NCBI GenBank assembly: GCA_038363925.1
Contig: JAQQWL010000006.1
Coordinates: 1,778,501 to 1,842,500 of the forward strand
Length of the DNA: 64,000 bases
Reading direction: 5' to 3'
Origin: Apiospora phragmitis
Lineage: Eukaryota; Ascomycota; Sordariomycetes; Amphisphaeriales; Apiosporaceae
This document shows, piece after piece, positions 22,318 to 34,587 of this stretch; the stretch's first letter is position 1; the number at the start of each line of letters is the position of its first letter. The notes beneath the pieces were generated by a model. That model was not told where the DNA came from. It was given only the letters and a program-made list of their open reading frames with translations, and did no database searches. A program made the position numbers and the translations under genes.

Positions 22318-25190
22318 ATGAGTGTACTCGCCGCGATGCACGAAAATGACAATGAGGCTGCTGAAGACTCACAAGCCTCGCCGCATTCTCTCTCCAATGG
22401 CTCAAGCGGAGAATCTGGCCGGCAGATGTCACTAGAGGAAATAGCTAGGGCACAAGAGACCATCAACGCGGTTATCCAATCTATTCGAAGCCATCGTCCA
22501 CAGTACCAGCAAAATCCACAAGGGTACTCGGCACAACTCGACCATGTCGAAAAGGTGCCGACCACGGAGACCGTATCTATTGAGGAGTCATCCGGATCAT
22601 CCTACTCTAAAGAATTCCAAGACGCATCTCCAGTACCTCATATAAACCCACTGGTGGTTAGCAGGATGCCTTCAGACTCCCTCAGCTTGAACAGCCCACG
22701 GCATGTGGCAGCCGCCGAAGCAGCTTCACCTCCAGCTCTGACTTCTTCCGGCCTTTTCCCTCCCAGACCTAACCCCATGCGCAGAACGACGTCGGATGAG
22801 CACATGGAACATAGCGACTCCGAAGTGAGTGATATAGTCATAAACACCAGTGCAATGACACACCACGATTACTGGGCAAGAGTAGCAGAATCAACACCTA
22901 CGCTCTTGAACTCCCCCCGAAGGCTCCGCGGCCGACCAGTCTCATATCACCCACCGAGCTACCGCACACTCGAGCTGTCCCCGCGACCACGCCCGCTCTC
23001 GCACAGAGATCCATACTGGGACAGTGTTGGCAGCCTCGATGTCCCTTTTAATCGCAGCTGTTCTTACCGAGAACCCAGTGGTCGAATCAGCCATTCCCGA
23101 CGCACAAGCATACTGCGTGACGTCTACCAGATGCAAGAGGAGCCACATCTGGCAAGGGGATATACGCCCCCTTCGAGCTCCTCGGGCACGGAGAAGCCAA
23201 ATCGCCACTCGGCCGCGTCGGTCGACCTGATCGAAGCCGCCTACCAGATGAAGATTGCTGGGTATGTGGGACAGATGCGACGCATCTCGGGCTCTGGCGA
23301 GATTGAAGATGATACATCGTCGGCACCAGACGCTATCGAGGTCGGAGGCCACACCTATGTGCGCCATGGCTCCGGCATCGATCGCAAGAACACAAAACGG
23401 CGACGACCACTCCGGAAGCAGCGCAAGGGAAGTCCCGAGGGGCCGGACATGGGGATAGGCCATGAGATCCTTTTCTTTCTGCTTATTGCTACGGCTCGTG
23501 AGTAAAACCTACACACAGGTTCTGCCTGAGCAGCGTCTATGTTGCTTTCCCCCCTCCCCTCCACCCCCGACCAACAAACAATATGCATATCACTTTGACC
23601 TTGGTGGCGCTCCGGTGGCGCTCAATGGTCTCATGTTGCACAAGGCGGCCCCCTCTCCGATACTTAGCTCGTGGAACTCTACTGACCCGTTTTGTCTCAG
23701 AGGCTCTCATGCTTTCCGGTGTGGCCCAAGCCATGATTCCAGCAACCATTATCGGAGTGACGTTCGGCCTGTCTCAGCCAGCAGACCTAGCTTGGTTTTC
23801 GGCGGCGTACGCCCTGACGTCTGGCACATTTGTGTTACCCGCGGGCCGGCTCGGGGACCTCTACGGCCACAAGAAGATCTTCATCATCGGGTTCATCTGG
23901 TTCGCCGTCTGGAGCATCATGGTCGGCTTCGCCGAGATGGTGCAACTGAGCACCACCGCCAACGGCGTCGTCTACTTCGACATCTGTCGCGCCATGCAGG
24001 GCATCGGCCCCGCGCTCCTCGTGCCCAACGGCCAGGCCATGCTGGGACGCGCCTACACCCCCGGCCGCCGCAAGGCCCTGGTCATGAGCCTGTTCGGGGC
24101 CGCGGCGCCCTTCGGTTTCGTCGTGGGTGGCATCATGGCGGCCGTACTATCGGAGCTTGCGTCCTGGCCTTGGGCCTTCTGGATCTTGGGGATCGTGTGC
24201 GGCGTACTGGCGCTTGTGGCCGTCTTCGTGCTCCCCGCGACGGAGCAGACCAAGAAGAACGAGAAAGAAAGCCTCTGGACACAGCTCGACGTCACCGGCA
24301 TGATGTGCGGCGTCACTGGCCTCGTCCTCTTCAATTTCGCCTGGAACCAGGCCCCCATCGCGTCGTGGACCACGCCCTACACCTACTTCATGCTCATCAT
24401 CGGCCTGCTGCTCATCGGCGTCTTCGTGTACGTCGAGAAGAACGCCGTGCACCCGCTCGTGCCCGTCGCCGCCATGCGCTCCCAGACCAACTTCGTCCTG
24501 GCCTGCGTCGCGGCCGGCTGGGGCTGCTTCGCCATCTGGGTCTTCTACTACATCCAGGTGCTCGAGAACCTGCGGGGGTGGCGCCCCATGCTCACGGCGG
24601 CCTCGCTGGCCCCGGGCCCCGTCACGGGCCTGCTCGCCTCCTTGGTGGTGGCGGCCTACATGGCGCGCTTGGGCCCCCACTGGATCATGATCATCAGCAT
24701 GTGCGCCTTCGCGGCGGGCAGCCTGTTCATGGCGACAGCGCCCGTCGGGCAGACGTACTGGGCCAACACGTTCCTGTCGGCCCTCATCATGCCCTTCGGC
24801 ATGGACATGAGCAACCCGGCGGCCTCGCTCCTGCTCAGCAACAGCGTCGCCAAGGAGCACCAGGGCATCGCCGCCAGCCTCGTCGTGACCGTCGTCAACT
24901 ACAGCATCAGCACCGCCCTGGGCTTCGCCGCCACCATCGAGGTCGAGATGCACAAGCACAGCGGCGGCCACGGCGGCAGCAGCAGCAGCAGTGTGGACGC
25001 CGCCCTCGTGGGGATCCGCGCCGCGCAGTACTTCGGCCTCGGGCTCGGCGGGCTCGGCATCTGCGTCGCCCTGGCCTTCTTCGCGGCTGCATGGCGGTCG
25101 AGACGAAAGAAGGCTGCTGCGGCAGCTTCCCCCAATGCGGTGCCACCGTCCGAGATGCGATCCGCGCCGTCTCAGGGGTATGGCCGTTAG
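22318..25190 (+). CDS. MFS transporter (DHA2, Atr1-like) with long N-terminal tail
   Basis: Two exons, 22318-23497 and 23701-25190, joined across a 203-nt intron (GTGAGT...TCTCAG); 889 aa. Splicing rebuilds the first membrane helix (I-L-F-F-L-L-I-A-T-A-Q-A-L-M-L-S), showing that the upstream exon belongs to the transporter. The first 375 residues are Ser/Pro/Arg-rich and disordered, ending in a basic stretch (K-R-R-R-P-L-R-K-Q-R-K). The rest has about 14 helices with motif A (G-R-L-G-D-L-Y-G-H-K-K, near 23845) and a motif C-like P-F-G-F-V-V-G-G near 24110. This fits the DHA2 drug:proton antiporter group that includes aminotriazole resistance proteins. The substrate is unknown. An internal ATG at 23450 would give a tail-less form. 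The transporter exon is markedly GC-rich. Confidence 0.85.
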
Positions 25191-26458
25191 CGGTAGTTCG
25201 AAATAGAAGGAAGTGGGTGGGAATTTGTAATGGAGATATACATACGGGCAGGGGCTATTCATGACGAACGATGACGAGAATGACATTCCTTTTGTTGTTG
25301 TCTTTTGCTTTCTTCCTTTCTTTCGGTTTCACACGCAAGCTAATAATTCTTACACAAAAGCACATACCGACCTTTCCGCTTCAGTGCAGCAACACTTACA
25401 TATCACACTTGTATCTATATAGACTCTCACTCATGGCTCTGGCTGGCCGTCTACCAAATATATACCATATTCTTGACTATTTTTGTTCTATATCATCTAT
25501 ATGAAGTATTTTATTGCGATGATTTGACCAGCAACGTTACTGATATCGAATAACTGTAAATCCCGATAATAACTTTGGCTCGGTGGTCGAGTCCAGCACC
25601 AGACAACATGCCCCGCTGCCTATGCAGAAAATCCGAGAACGTTCCAAGTAAGCGGAAATTACAGCAAACCAGGACACGATGCTGACGGAGTACAGACTGA
25701 CAGTAGAGGAGAGAGGGCTGCATGGGAATTTAAGCAAATCAAAGGGACTTTCTCTGAACTTACTCGTAAGGACTTGTACAATTTTGATCCAGTTCTTTAT
25801 GTCTACAAGGGTGAGTCTAGGCCATGATACACGTAGCACCGAATGCGTGCTGCTTGAATCTTGCGTGGCATGCCCCCCCCCCCGAATTTGTTATACTGAC
25901 ATGACCAAGTGATCCTTTATCCATCATTCTTTCCTCAGAACCAGGTCGGCTGAAATAGGGGGCGGTGGGTGGAGCCCCTTGAACGGATTATGCGTTGCGT
26001 TGCCTGAACTTGACTATTCATCACGCGACCAAATCAGCCTCGCGAACCTTTCTCTCGTTGAATGTGGCATCGCAGAGGTGCTCCTGTCCATTTGTGGAGA
26101 GGAAACCTATGTGGATACCCCATCGTGTGTAAGGTCTCAGGCTCAGAAACCCAGGTAAACCCAACAGAGCTGCGGTTCATATCAAAAAGTACGGACTTGG
26201 TGATCAAAAGGGAAATGGTTTCGGCAAAGACACAAGTAGTGAGCAATATCAGACAATGAACACCCTGTTTTGAACAAAAGATCCTGAACGCCTGAGGTCC
26301 CCATTCGTGACCACATTTCAGCCCATGAATGAAATAAGAGAATCGCAACGCCAATGTCTAGCCGGACAGGGTACAAGGTGGCCTTTCCCCGTGGGAAGTT
26401 CTTTCTAGGGGAGAAAAAAACCAAAAGACGAGCAAATCAGTAAATGGTCGTTGAGCGA
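25191..26458. other. convergent intergenic spacer
   Basis: It lies between the 3' ends of the MFS gene and GAR1. It is AT-rich at 25290-25530 and includes an 11-nt C run at 25873-25883. No gene is seen. Confidence 0.5.
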
Positions 26459-27272
26459 TCATCGGCCCCGGCCGAAGCCACCACCACCACCACGGCTGAA
26501 ACCACCACCGCCTCGGCTGCCGCCACCACGACTGAAACCACCACCTCCGCGACCGCCACCACCACGGGGCGCACCAAATCCGCTTCCACCACGGCCGCCT
26601 CCCTTGAGAAGCCACCGGGGCCACCGCGACCCCTAGGGCCACCTCGTCCGCCGCGCATGGGGCCACCACGGCCACCGGCACCGCCGCGTCCGGCTCTCTT
26701 CACCTTGGGGGCTCCTGGCGGGGGCTTGGGCTTGGGCAGGAACTTGTCCATGGGTAACAGTCTGTCGCCGCCGATAAAGAACTTGTCGCCGGGCTTGAAG
26801 CTCGTGGCAACGATGCCTTCGCTCGGTTTGATGGTGTAGTAAACTTGGTTGATGGGGCCGAGGACCTCGTCGACTTTGCCGACCTGTCAGAGAGCATAGA
26901 TGTTAGCTGTCGTGTGCTTGGAGCGTAGACAACGCGTGTGCATCGCGGTATGGTATGGGCAGGCTTACCGAAGTCTTGTTTTCGAGGAAAATCTGAGCTC
27001 CGAACATGGGAACTTTGGGGTTGTTGGACTCGCAGACCATCTCGCCCTCACAGGCGTGCATGAAGGTGCCCATTTCGAGGATCTGAGCGGGAGGACCGAA
27101 ATCACGTTGTCCGGAAACCACCGCGGCCTAGAGAAGGGCGAAAGCATGGTTAGCCAACTATGCATGCAACAAGACAGTCTTTGACGAGGGTTTTCAAGGA
27201 CTCACCACCTCCACGGCCGCCGAAGCCGCCACCGCCAAACCCGCCTCGTCCTCTGGGAGCTCCTCGTGACAT
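26459..27272 (-). CDS. GAR1: GAR1, H/ACA snoRNP subunit (two small frameshifts)
   Basis: Exon 1 27272-27206, intron (GTGAGT), exon 2 27127-26969, intron (GTAAGC...GACAG), exon 3 26883-26459. The N-terminal RGG-rich segment is followed by the core: [35 protein letters not shown] and [10 protein letters not shown] basic linker and a second RGG-rich tail end with F-G-R-G-R. Gar1 binds the Cbf5/Nop10/Nhp2 core in the nucleolus and supports rRNA pseudouridylation. The sequence as given needs removal of one base near 27110 (exon 2) and one extra base in a G run near 26601-26603 to be read through; the total length is then 216 aa. Without the second correction the tail runs out of frame to 26437. 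Since GAR1 is essential in yeast, sequence errors are likely. Confidence 0.9.
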
Positions 27273-27834
27273 TTTCGCGTCTGTATGGTGGTCAATTGAC
27301 GCTGTACGGATGTTGCGCTGGCGCTGGTGATTATGGATTTCTAGTCGATTGGGAGCTTGGGATTTTTTTTTTCCAGATTCGTCCAATGCAGCTTTGCTTT
27401 GCTGCTTATCGGAGAAACTCTTTGGTGGTCGGCCGGATTAATCCCGTTACATAGCTTATCGCGTTAGTGGGCCACTCCACTAAGAAGTGGAGGGGCACCT
27501 GCCGACTTTGCTGTGGGTGGTGCTAGGGAGAGTGAAGCCACGAATAAGTTGAGCCACAGGCGCCCCTGAGTCATTCTGGCCCGACATCGACATGGGTGAC
27601 TCTTATCAATGTAACCCAGCCCAAGGTCAACGAGGGGCAGTCGCCAAAGGTACTTCCACGTTGGCCTGGCCCGTAGCGTAACTGCATCCCAAGTCAAGCG
27701 AAATGTCCCTGCCCCACCAAATACCACACCCCGCCTATCGACTTTCTGTCGTGGTTTGAATAATAATAATAAGTTGACTCACCCGTACACTATTCCCACA
27801 AAACATCTTTCGCGGCGACGACAACAATACCACC
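27273..27834. promoter_or_regulatory. shared divergent promoter region, GAR1 / threonyl-tRNA synthetase
   Basis: 562 bp between the two start codons, carrying both promoters and leaders. A T/A-rich patch (about 27360-27375) lies near the GAR1 start. The ThrRS start has a strong Kozak context (C-A-C-C ATG G at 27831-27838). Confidence 0.6.
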
Positions 27835-30467
27835 ATGGCGGACACAGCCAAGCAAGCCGTCGAGTCCGTCGTTGATGGCGTCAAGAATGTCGCCCTCGGC
27901 GGAGCAAACAAGCCCGACAAGAAAGCCGCCAAGAAGGAGAAGAAGCCCAAAGGGGGAGACGATGCTGCCGCTGCAGGGCCTCTGGAGATGACCCCTCCAC
28001 CCGACTTCTTGCAGTACCGATTGGACCTCTTCAACAAGATCAAGCAGAGACAAGATGAAGAGCTCGCACAAAAGCCCCGACTCCCCATCAACATCACCAT
28101 GCCCGATGGCACCATCAAGACCGGCACCTCGTATGAGACTACCCCCGGAGAGATCGCCAAGGGCATCAGCAACAGTCTTTACAAGCGCACTGTCGTCGCA
28201 AGGCTGAACGGAGACCGGGAACAGCTCTGGGACCTTGACAGACCCCTGGAGGATTCCTGCAAGCTGGAGTTGCTTGACTTCGATGATGAGCAGGGCAAGA
28301 TGGTCTTCTGGCACTCTTCGGCCCATATTCTGGGCGAAGCCTCCGAGCGACGATTCGGCTGTTCTCTGTGCATCGGTCCACCCATTGACAACGGTTTCTA
28401 TTACGAGATGGGCCTGCCCGAAGGCGCCGCAGTCCAGGCCTCGGACTGGAAGCCAATTGAGAACATTGTATCGTCCATCGTCAAGGAGAAGCAAAAGTTC
28501 GAGCGCCTGACCATGACCAAAGATGAGCTGCTCGAGATGTTCAACTACAACAAGTACAAGCAACACATCATCAAGGACAAGATTGCCGACGGAACTTCCA
28601 CCACTGTCTACCGCAATGGTCCCCTTATTGATTTGTGCCGTGGTCCTCACGTCCCAGATACCGGCCGCATCGAGGCCTTCGCCGTTATGAAGAACTCGGC
28701 ATCTTATTTCCTGGGTGATGCCAAGAACGATTCTCTGCAAAGAATCTATGGCGTTTCTTTCCTGACAAGAAGCAAATGGCTGCCCACAAGAAGTTCCTTG
28801 AGGAAGCCGCTAAGCGGGACCACAGAAAGATTGCCAAAGACCAGGAGCTATTCTTCTTCGACGAGATGTCCCCAGGTTCTGCCATGTGGTTGCCCCATGG
28901 CGCCCGAATCTACAACACCCTCTTGGATTACATCCGCCAGCAATGTAAGTTTTCACCACCCATCGTCTTCGTCGTTTGCAACTGACGGTTCACCGTGTAC
29001 AGACTGGAAGCGTGGCTACGAAGAGGTCATCACTCCTAACATGTTTAACTCGGAACTGTGGAAGATGTCTGGCCACTGGAATTACTACAAAGATGACATG
29101 GTATGGCAAACTGTTCAAAACTGCCTATCGAAGAAAGCTGACATGTTTTTTCTATAGTTTGTCATTGACATGGAGGAGAACACCAAGTTTGCCTTGAAGC
29201 CAATGAACTGCCCCGGGCATTGTCGTCTGTTTGGCCATCGTGAGAGGTCGCACAGAGAGTTGCCATGGCGAGTTGCCGATTTTGGTGTCCTTCACAGAAA
29301 TGAAGCATCTGGTGCCCTATCCGGTCTCACTCGTGTCCGCAGATTCCAGCAGGATGATGCGCACATCTTCTGCCGGGAGGATCAGATCAAGTCTGAGATG
29401 CACGGCCTATTCGACTTCTTGCAGGAGATGTACGGCCTCCTTGGCATGACCTTCAAGCTCAAGCTTTCTACCAGGCCTGAGAAGTATATGGGCGAGATCG
29501 AGACATGGGACAAGGCAGAGCAAGCCTTACGCGAGTCTCTTGATGAGTTCACGGCCAAGGGCAACGCTGCGTGGACCTTGAACCCGGGAGATGGCGCTTT
29601 TTACGGACCTAAGATCGATATCACGATTGTCGACTGCCTCAACCGCGACTGGCAATGCGCTACCATTCAGCTGGACTTTGTTCAGCCAGTCAACTTCAAC
29701 TTGGAGTACAACACTGGCGAGGCCATCGCTGCCAAATCCGAGGAGGAAAAGGCAGAGCCCATGGTGAAGCCCAAGTTCAAGGTGAAGAATCCCCAGGCTG
29801 TCATCGACTCGGCCAATGCTGCTAAGGAGGGCAAGCCAAATCCTGGAAACCCGGCGAACCAGGCTAGCGAAGCGCCCAAGGAACGAGTTGTCAAGGCATT
29901 GACACCTGGCTGCGCAAGGCCTGTCATGATCCACCGCGCCATGGCCGGATCCATCGAACGATTCACCGGCATTCTATGCGAGCATTATGCTGGCAAGTGG
30001 CCATTCTGGTTGTCTCCTCGGCAGATCCTGATTGTGCCCGTCGGTGTTGGCTTCTATGACTATGCCGAGAAGGTCCGGGCCATCTTCCACCAGGAGAAGA
30101 TGTATGTGGATGTCGATCTCAGCGGTAACACGCTCCAGAAGAAGATCCGCACCGGACAGTTGGCGCAGTACAACTTCATCTTCGGTAAGTTGCATCTCCA
30201 GGATTGATGTTTCTTTCCGTTCTCCCCCACGCCTTTGACACAGTAGCTAATCGTTACGTGTGTATAGTTGTTGGCGACGAGGAAATGAAGGGTGAGCAGG
30301 TCAACATCCGATGGCGAGACAATACCTCGGCTCAGGACCGTGGACAACCCATTGCGTTGACCGAGGCGGTGGACAAGCTGAAGCAGCTGAAGACGGATCT
30401 CGGCTCATACAACCCCTTCCCTGAGATTGAGAAGAAGCCTGCTAAGGAGGAAGCGCCAGCAGCCTAG
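27835..30467 (+). CDS. THS1: threonyl-tRNA synthetase, cytosolic (one frameshift)
   Basis: Exons 27835-28944, 29003-29100, 29158-30184 and 30268-30467, with canonical GT-AG introns. It charges tRNA-Thr. Domains in order: Lys-rich N-terminal extension (1-50), TGS domain (about 80-140, P-D-G-T-I-K), editing domain with H-S-S-A-H-I-L-G and L-C-R-G-P-H-V-P, then the class II core with the zinc cysteine in M-N-C-P-G-H, motif 2 [12 protein letters not shown] and motif 3 near 30000, and an anticodon-binding domain ending at V-V-G-D-E-E-M. One base is missing near 28758-28762: the frame changes from G-V-S-F to P-D-K-K-Q-M-A-A-H. With it restored the protein is 811 aa. The total exon length is one short of a multiple of three, which agrees. 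It is divergent from GAR1. Confidence 0.95.
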
Positions 30468-31569
30468 ATAGCTCCGTGAGTTCGACGGTAAACCATTTGC
30501 TATGAAGATCTAAGGCATTATCGGCGTTGTAGAGTAAAAACGGGTATTTCAGTACGAGTCCAATGAAATTGTCATCTGGTAACTCGAACAACGCGTGTTG
30601 TTCCTTTTTTGCCAGCCAATACTGCAACGACCCCTTGCGACAAGTAGTAGTATGACCAACTCCAGCCATGATATTCGCGTTGGCTGTTCCTACGCACACC
30701 CACCCATCTGCATGCTCGCCTACCACAGAAGATCCCTCAATTGGTCTCCGTCTACGATATACGAGCTACCCCTATTTTTCTGAAAAATAGGGGTAGCTAT
30801 ATTTCAGGAGTAGCCCGTGGAGCTTCGTGAGATAGGTGGTTGCTAATTCTCGGAAGACTTCAAGATCTGATTGGTCGCTGAAATATTTAATGTTGTATGA
30901 TTGTGAGCTACCCAATCTTTTTCCTGCTGGAAAACATATTGTAAAAGAGTCCCAAAAACTCTGACCCATGTGAGGAACAAAATGCGCACAAACAAGTGGG
31001 AGACCCCTCCCTAGACGATTGGCCAGAAGCAAGTGAACTCTGAAGCTACTAGTCGTTCTTTTCTTGTACTCATTCTCGAAGTGTATCGTGACTAGAATTG
31101 TCATAATTAGGCATCCACCTCCGTGCGTGCCCAATACGAGAAATGACATGCAAGACGAAATGGTGTCCAGGAGCCTTGTCCCCATGGCGAGAGAACCAAT
31201 CACAGCAAAACGTATATCGCTTCATCACCGTAGTCGAAGTGAAGGCGAAGCAAGCAAGAATTGGGAATAGCGATAAGATTGACCCCAACAGGATGGGTGA
31301 CCAAAACAACAAAAAGTCGATGCGTAAGTAAACATGAAGTGTAAGTATGTAGTATATCAACAACAACACCTTTCCTCCCTCGTGTGCAATTTCCTTTTGC
31401 CTCCAGAGCGCCCTCGCAAGAAAACCGGACCAAGAAGATAGGGAGCAACAGCAAACTACCACCTTCATTCCATGTTAGCCCTTCCGTCGTACCTCCGTCC
31501 CGTCCTCAAACTACCTCAAGCCAACATCGACAAAGTATCAAAGAAAAGAAGTAGCAGTACATTTGGACT
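30468..31569. other. convergent intergenic spacer with palindrome
   Basis: This lies between the 3' ends of ThrRS and the Slm1-like gene. Open frames on the minus strand (30772-31468) lack any domain and are probably 3' UTR. It contains the 35-nt palindrome listed separately. Confidence 0.5.
30764..30798. repeat. perfect 17-bp inverted repeat, 1-nt spacer
   Basis: The left arm 30764-30780 (AGCTACCCCTATTTTTC) and the right arm 30782-30798 are exact reverse complements around a single T at 30781. In RNA from either strand it would form a tight hairpin. It sits in the convergent gap between two genes. Confidence 0.9.
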
Positions 31570-34500
31570 TTAGTACACACTAGGGGTAGTCGCAGGTGTG
31601 CCGGGGTGCTCACCGGGCACGTGGGGGGTGCTATCCGTCCGGCCCTGGAACCCAGGCCGCGGTAACTGCCCATTCTGCCCATTCTGCTGCTGTTGCCCAT
31701 AGGTGGCGCCCACTCTATCGAAGCCTTTGGCTGGCCCATTTGCACTCTGACCATTCATCATGGTGGGTTGGTCCATAGACTCGTTCTCGTAGTAGGCCGG
31801 AGAGGCGACCGAAGTGCTATACACCGGCCTACTGGTATTGTAAGACCCAACATTGCCCGAGTCTTGGCTAATGTCTGTGGGTTGTGACGAATTCACGTGG
31901 TGAGGGCCTGCCACCACTACTGGTGCAGCAGAAAACCGTTGTGCGTTGTTGTGCTGCGGCATAGTGGGTTCACCATTGTAAGGATTGACGCCATCGGCGA
32001 TGGCTTCGTTGTGGACCATGGCGGCATGGCTAGGCACATCATCCAGCTGGACGCCTTGGCAGTTACCATAGTTCTGGCCAACCATCACTTGGGAAGCACG
32101 GGTTCCTGGATATGGCTCCCCAACCTGGCTACCTGGAAGCGCACTAGCTGCCGCTACGGCTTCGTAATCGTTAGTGACGTTGCCGTTGGTGGACGCGCCA
32201 TGAGCATACTCGTTGTCTAGAAACCCAGAACTACCATCACTGGGCGAGTGGGGGACCTGCATTCCCCTCTGGGCGTTAACCTGGAGGTCGCTGGGGAATC
32301 TGCCACCTGTAGAACACGGACAGTCAGCATCAAGATGGAGAGGGATGTGAGTTGTTGGTCCAGTTGTATGCTGGCTGGGCTTCCAAACACGTGTCGCCAG
32401 GCCGCTGAAAGGGGTACAATGCCTGACTCGTTCCAAATGCAAAGAGCGTCAGTATTGCTCACCAGGCTGGGGCCGGTTCGAAATTGAATCTTGCCGGGAG
32501 CCGGGGCTGGCCACCACAGCCGCGGCATTCTCGTGGGACACGAAAGGTTCATCGTCCTCGTCGTCCACCATGCCATCGCTGGAGAGGGAGCGCTGTGAAG
32601 AGCGCGACAAGGTGCGAGCATGACCCTGGACGAACGTGCTGCGCTCCTCGGGTGTTTTCTCGGTAAGGGCTTTGATGTCCTCGTACCAAGCCATCATAGT
32701 ATCGTGACTTTCCGCACGAAATACCCAAGTGTGACCGCGGTGCATGGTACCGGTTTGCCGTCCCTTCAGGATAAATTTGTTCGACGAACCACCTTCCGTA
32801 GAGTGCGAACCCAGTTTCTGCTCGGGGAGATACAAGCTCACGACTGGCGGACCGCTCTTGTCTGCGGACTTGAACTCGTGAAGATGCGTCGGCGAAAGGA
32901 CGTACCTGGGATACTGTTAGTAAACTAGTTGCAGAGTGTTCTTACGTTTGGATACCCACCAGCCTGCAGTATAGCTCTTTAGATACTTGCTCTTCCGCTC
33001 AAGCAGGCCAGCCCTGATCTCCTGGCTAGCATAGTGGTCCCGTCCAGGATAGTGGATATGCTCTGGCGATCGAATCGGTATATCTGGGCTCACGAACTGC
33101 GCATCCTTCTGGATGAACATGCTCCATTCGTGGTCCTTGGGCATGGCAATGGGTCCAACTCGCAGATCCTCGATGGTGTTGTAAGATCCGTCAGCTTCTC
33201 GCTTGAGAATGCCAGCATAGGCATTGTACGACTTTTGAATTTCGCCGACGACAATGGACTCAAGTTCCCGACCTGACGTTTCCAAATTCAAATAGGCCTG
33301 GTGTAGATAAGTTTCCTCGTCAATCTGGCGCTCGACTTGCCGATCCACCGCCAGTCTCAGTAGATATGGATCTTGTTTGCCGGTTGTCAACGAAGAGTCC
33401 ATCTCGGTCTGGCCCAGCACCTCTTGCAGGGTGTTCACGGCCCTCCTAGTGTTCTCCATTTCCTTCTCGACCGAATTCTTGAAGTCGCCAGACAGGCTCT
33501 TGATCTCCTTCATCTTCATGTTCAAGTCGCTTCTCAGACCAGTCAATGCCAAGATGACATCCTCCTCAATCTCCCTGGCCTTGTTGGCCTCGATAATGGA
33601 TTGCTTGTGGTGAGTTCTCAAGATCTCTACCGCGTCGTCTAGTCCACCCGAAGCAAGGAAGCCGGGTGGCGTGGTCATGTTGTTTGCGACGTTGGCCAGC
33701 TTCAGCAGTGACTTGGATCGATGCTCATAATGCGACTGAATCTCCCTAAAATACGCGATGAGGTCCTTCAGAATCTTGCGCCACGATTGGAAGCGATTTG
33801 CCAGGACCTCGGTAGGGTTTCCTGTTGTCGGGACGGGGCAGTAGAAAGCGCTGAGAGCTTCCTCGGGATCGTGGCTACTCTGCAAAGCAAGACTGCGAAC
33901 ACTACCCGCCTTCATGCTTCGCCGACTGCTGCTTCTCTTAAGGCTACCACTCCTACGCAGCGAGCCTTTCTTCTTCAGCGTGTTGCCCCTGGACAGGGAG
34001 ATGCCGCTGGTGGTGCCATCGCCCGTCATGCTCATGTTATCGCCATGACGCGACGACGTTGAATTGGAGCGCTGCATGGCGGCGGCTCTGTGTGTTGGGC
34101 CGTCGATTATCGAGCTTCCTCTCACACTGACATCCCACTCTTCGGTGAATTTGGGGTCACGCCTTAGGTAGTTGTCTGCACCGGGCGAAGCCAGTTGCGC
34201 GTTGGCCAGCGTGTTGGAGGCGGTCTCTTCGTCCGCCGGGATCCTCTGCGCAGGAGAATATTGCGGTTGTGGCTGATGATATTGAAAGTAAGAATTGTCT
34301 GCTGCGCTAGGTTGTTTTGATAGGCCGGCTGGGCTATAGTTGGCACTGAAGGGACGGAGAGTTTGGGATTAGCGAGAAATGGTCAAACTAGCGCAAGAGG
34401 TATGTATGCGGAAGGGTTGGACTGTCGGCCTCTTTGTTGTTGGTGGCGGCAAGCGGGACAGCGGTAAACATGAAAGGGCAAAAAGAAAAGACGTAGTGCC

Positions 34501-34587
34501 CACGTACCCAGCGGGATCGATGACGGCCGAGTTATTCAAAGGTGTTCGTGGTCGTGGTTGCGACAGCGGAGATCTCGCGGTCGCCAT
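31570..34587 (-). CDS. SLM1: Slm1-like F-BAR/PH domain protein (TORC2 / eisosome effector)
   Basis: Exons 34587-34508, 34345-32960, 32905-32463 and 32306-31570. The introns are canonical (GTACGT..TTCAG; GTGGGT..CTAAC..CCCAG; GTGAGC..TACAG), all phases match and the frame is intact: 881 aa. After a low-complexity N terminus comes D-P-K-F-T-E-E-W, then a basic Ser patch. An F-BAR-like coiled coil runs from R-F-Q-S-W-R-K-I-L-K to about S-Y-N-A-Y-A-G-I. A PH domain begins G-L-L-E-R-K-S-K-Y-L-K-S-Y-T-A-G-W-Y-V-L and ends with W-Y-E-D-I-K-A-L-T. The C terminus is a long N/Q/S-rich tail. In yeast Slm1/2 bind PI(4,5)P2 and TORC2 at the plasma membrane and organise actin and eisosomes. The next gene, Ldb17-like, also serves cortical actin. 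Confidence 0.92.

Noticed and set aside
23462..25264. 600-aa plus-strand open frame overlapping the MFS gene
   Set aside because: Out of frame with the transporter helices and Arg/His/Pro-rich; a shadow of GC-rich coding sequence.
24147..25286. Long minus-strand open frame (379 aa) rich in Arg, Gly, Glu and His
   Set aside because: It is the complement of the GC-rich MFS exon; the composition is what the opposite strand of membrane-protein codons gives, and no domain is seen.
27790..28740. 316-aa minus-strand open frame
   Set aside because: Antisense of the ThrRS first exon, whose TGS and editing domains are clear.
30772..31468. Two minus-strand frames between ThrRS and the Slm1-like gene
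   Set aside because: No domain and AT-rich; they lie where the two 3' UTRs are expected.
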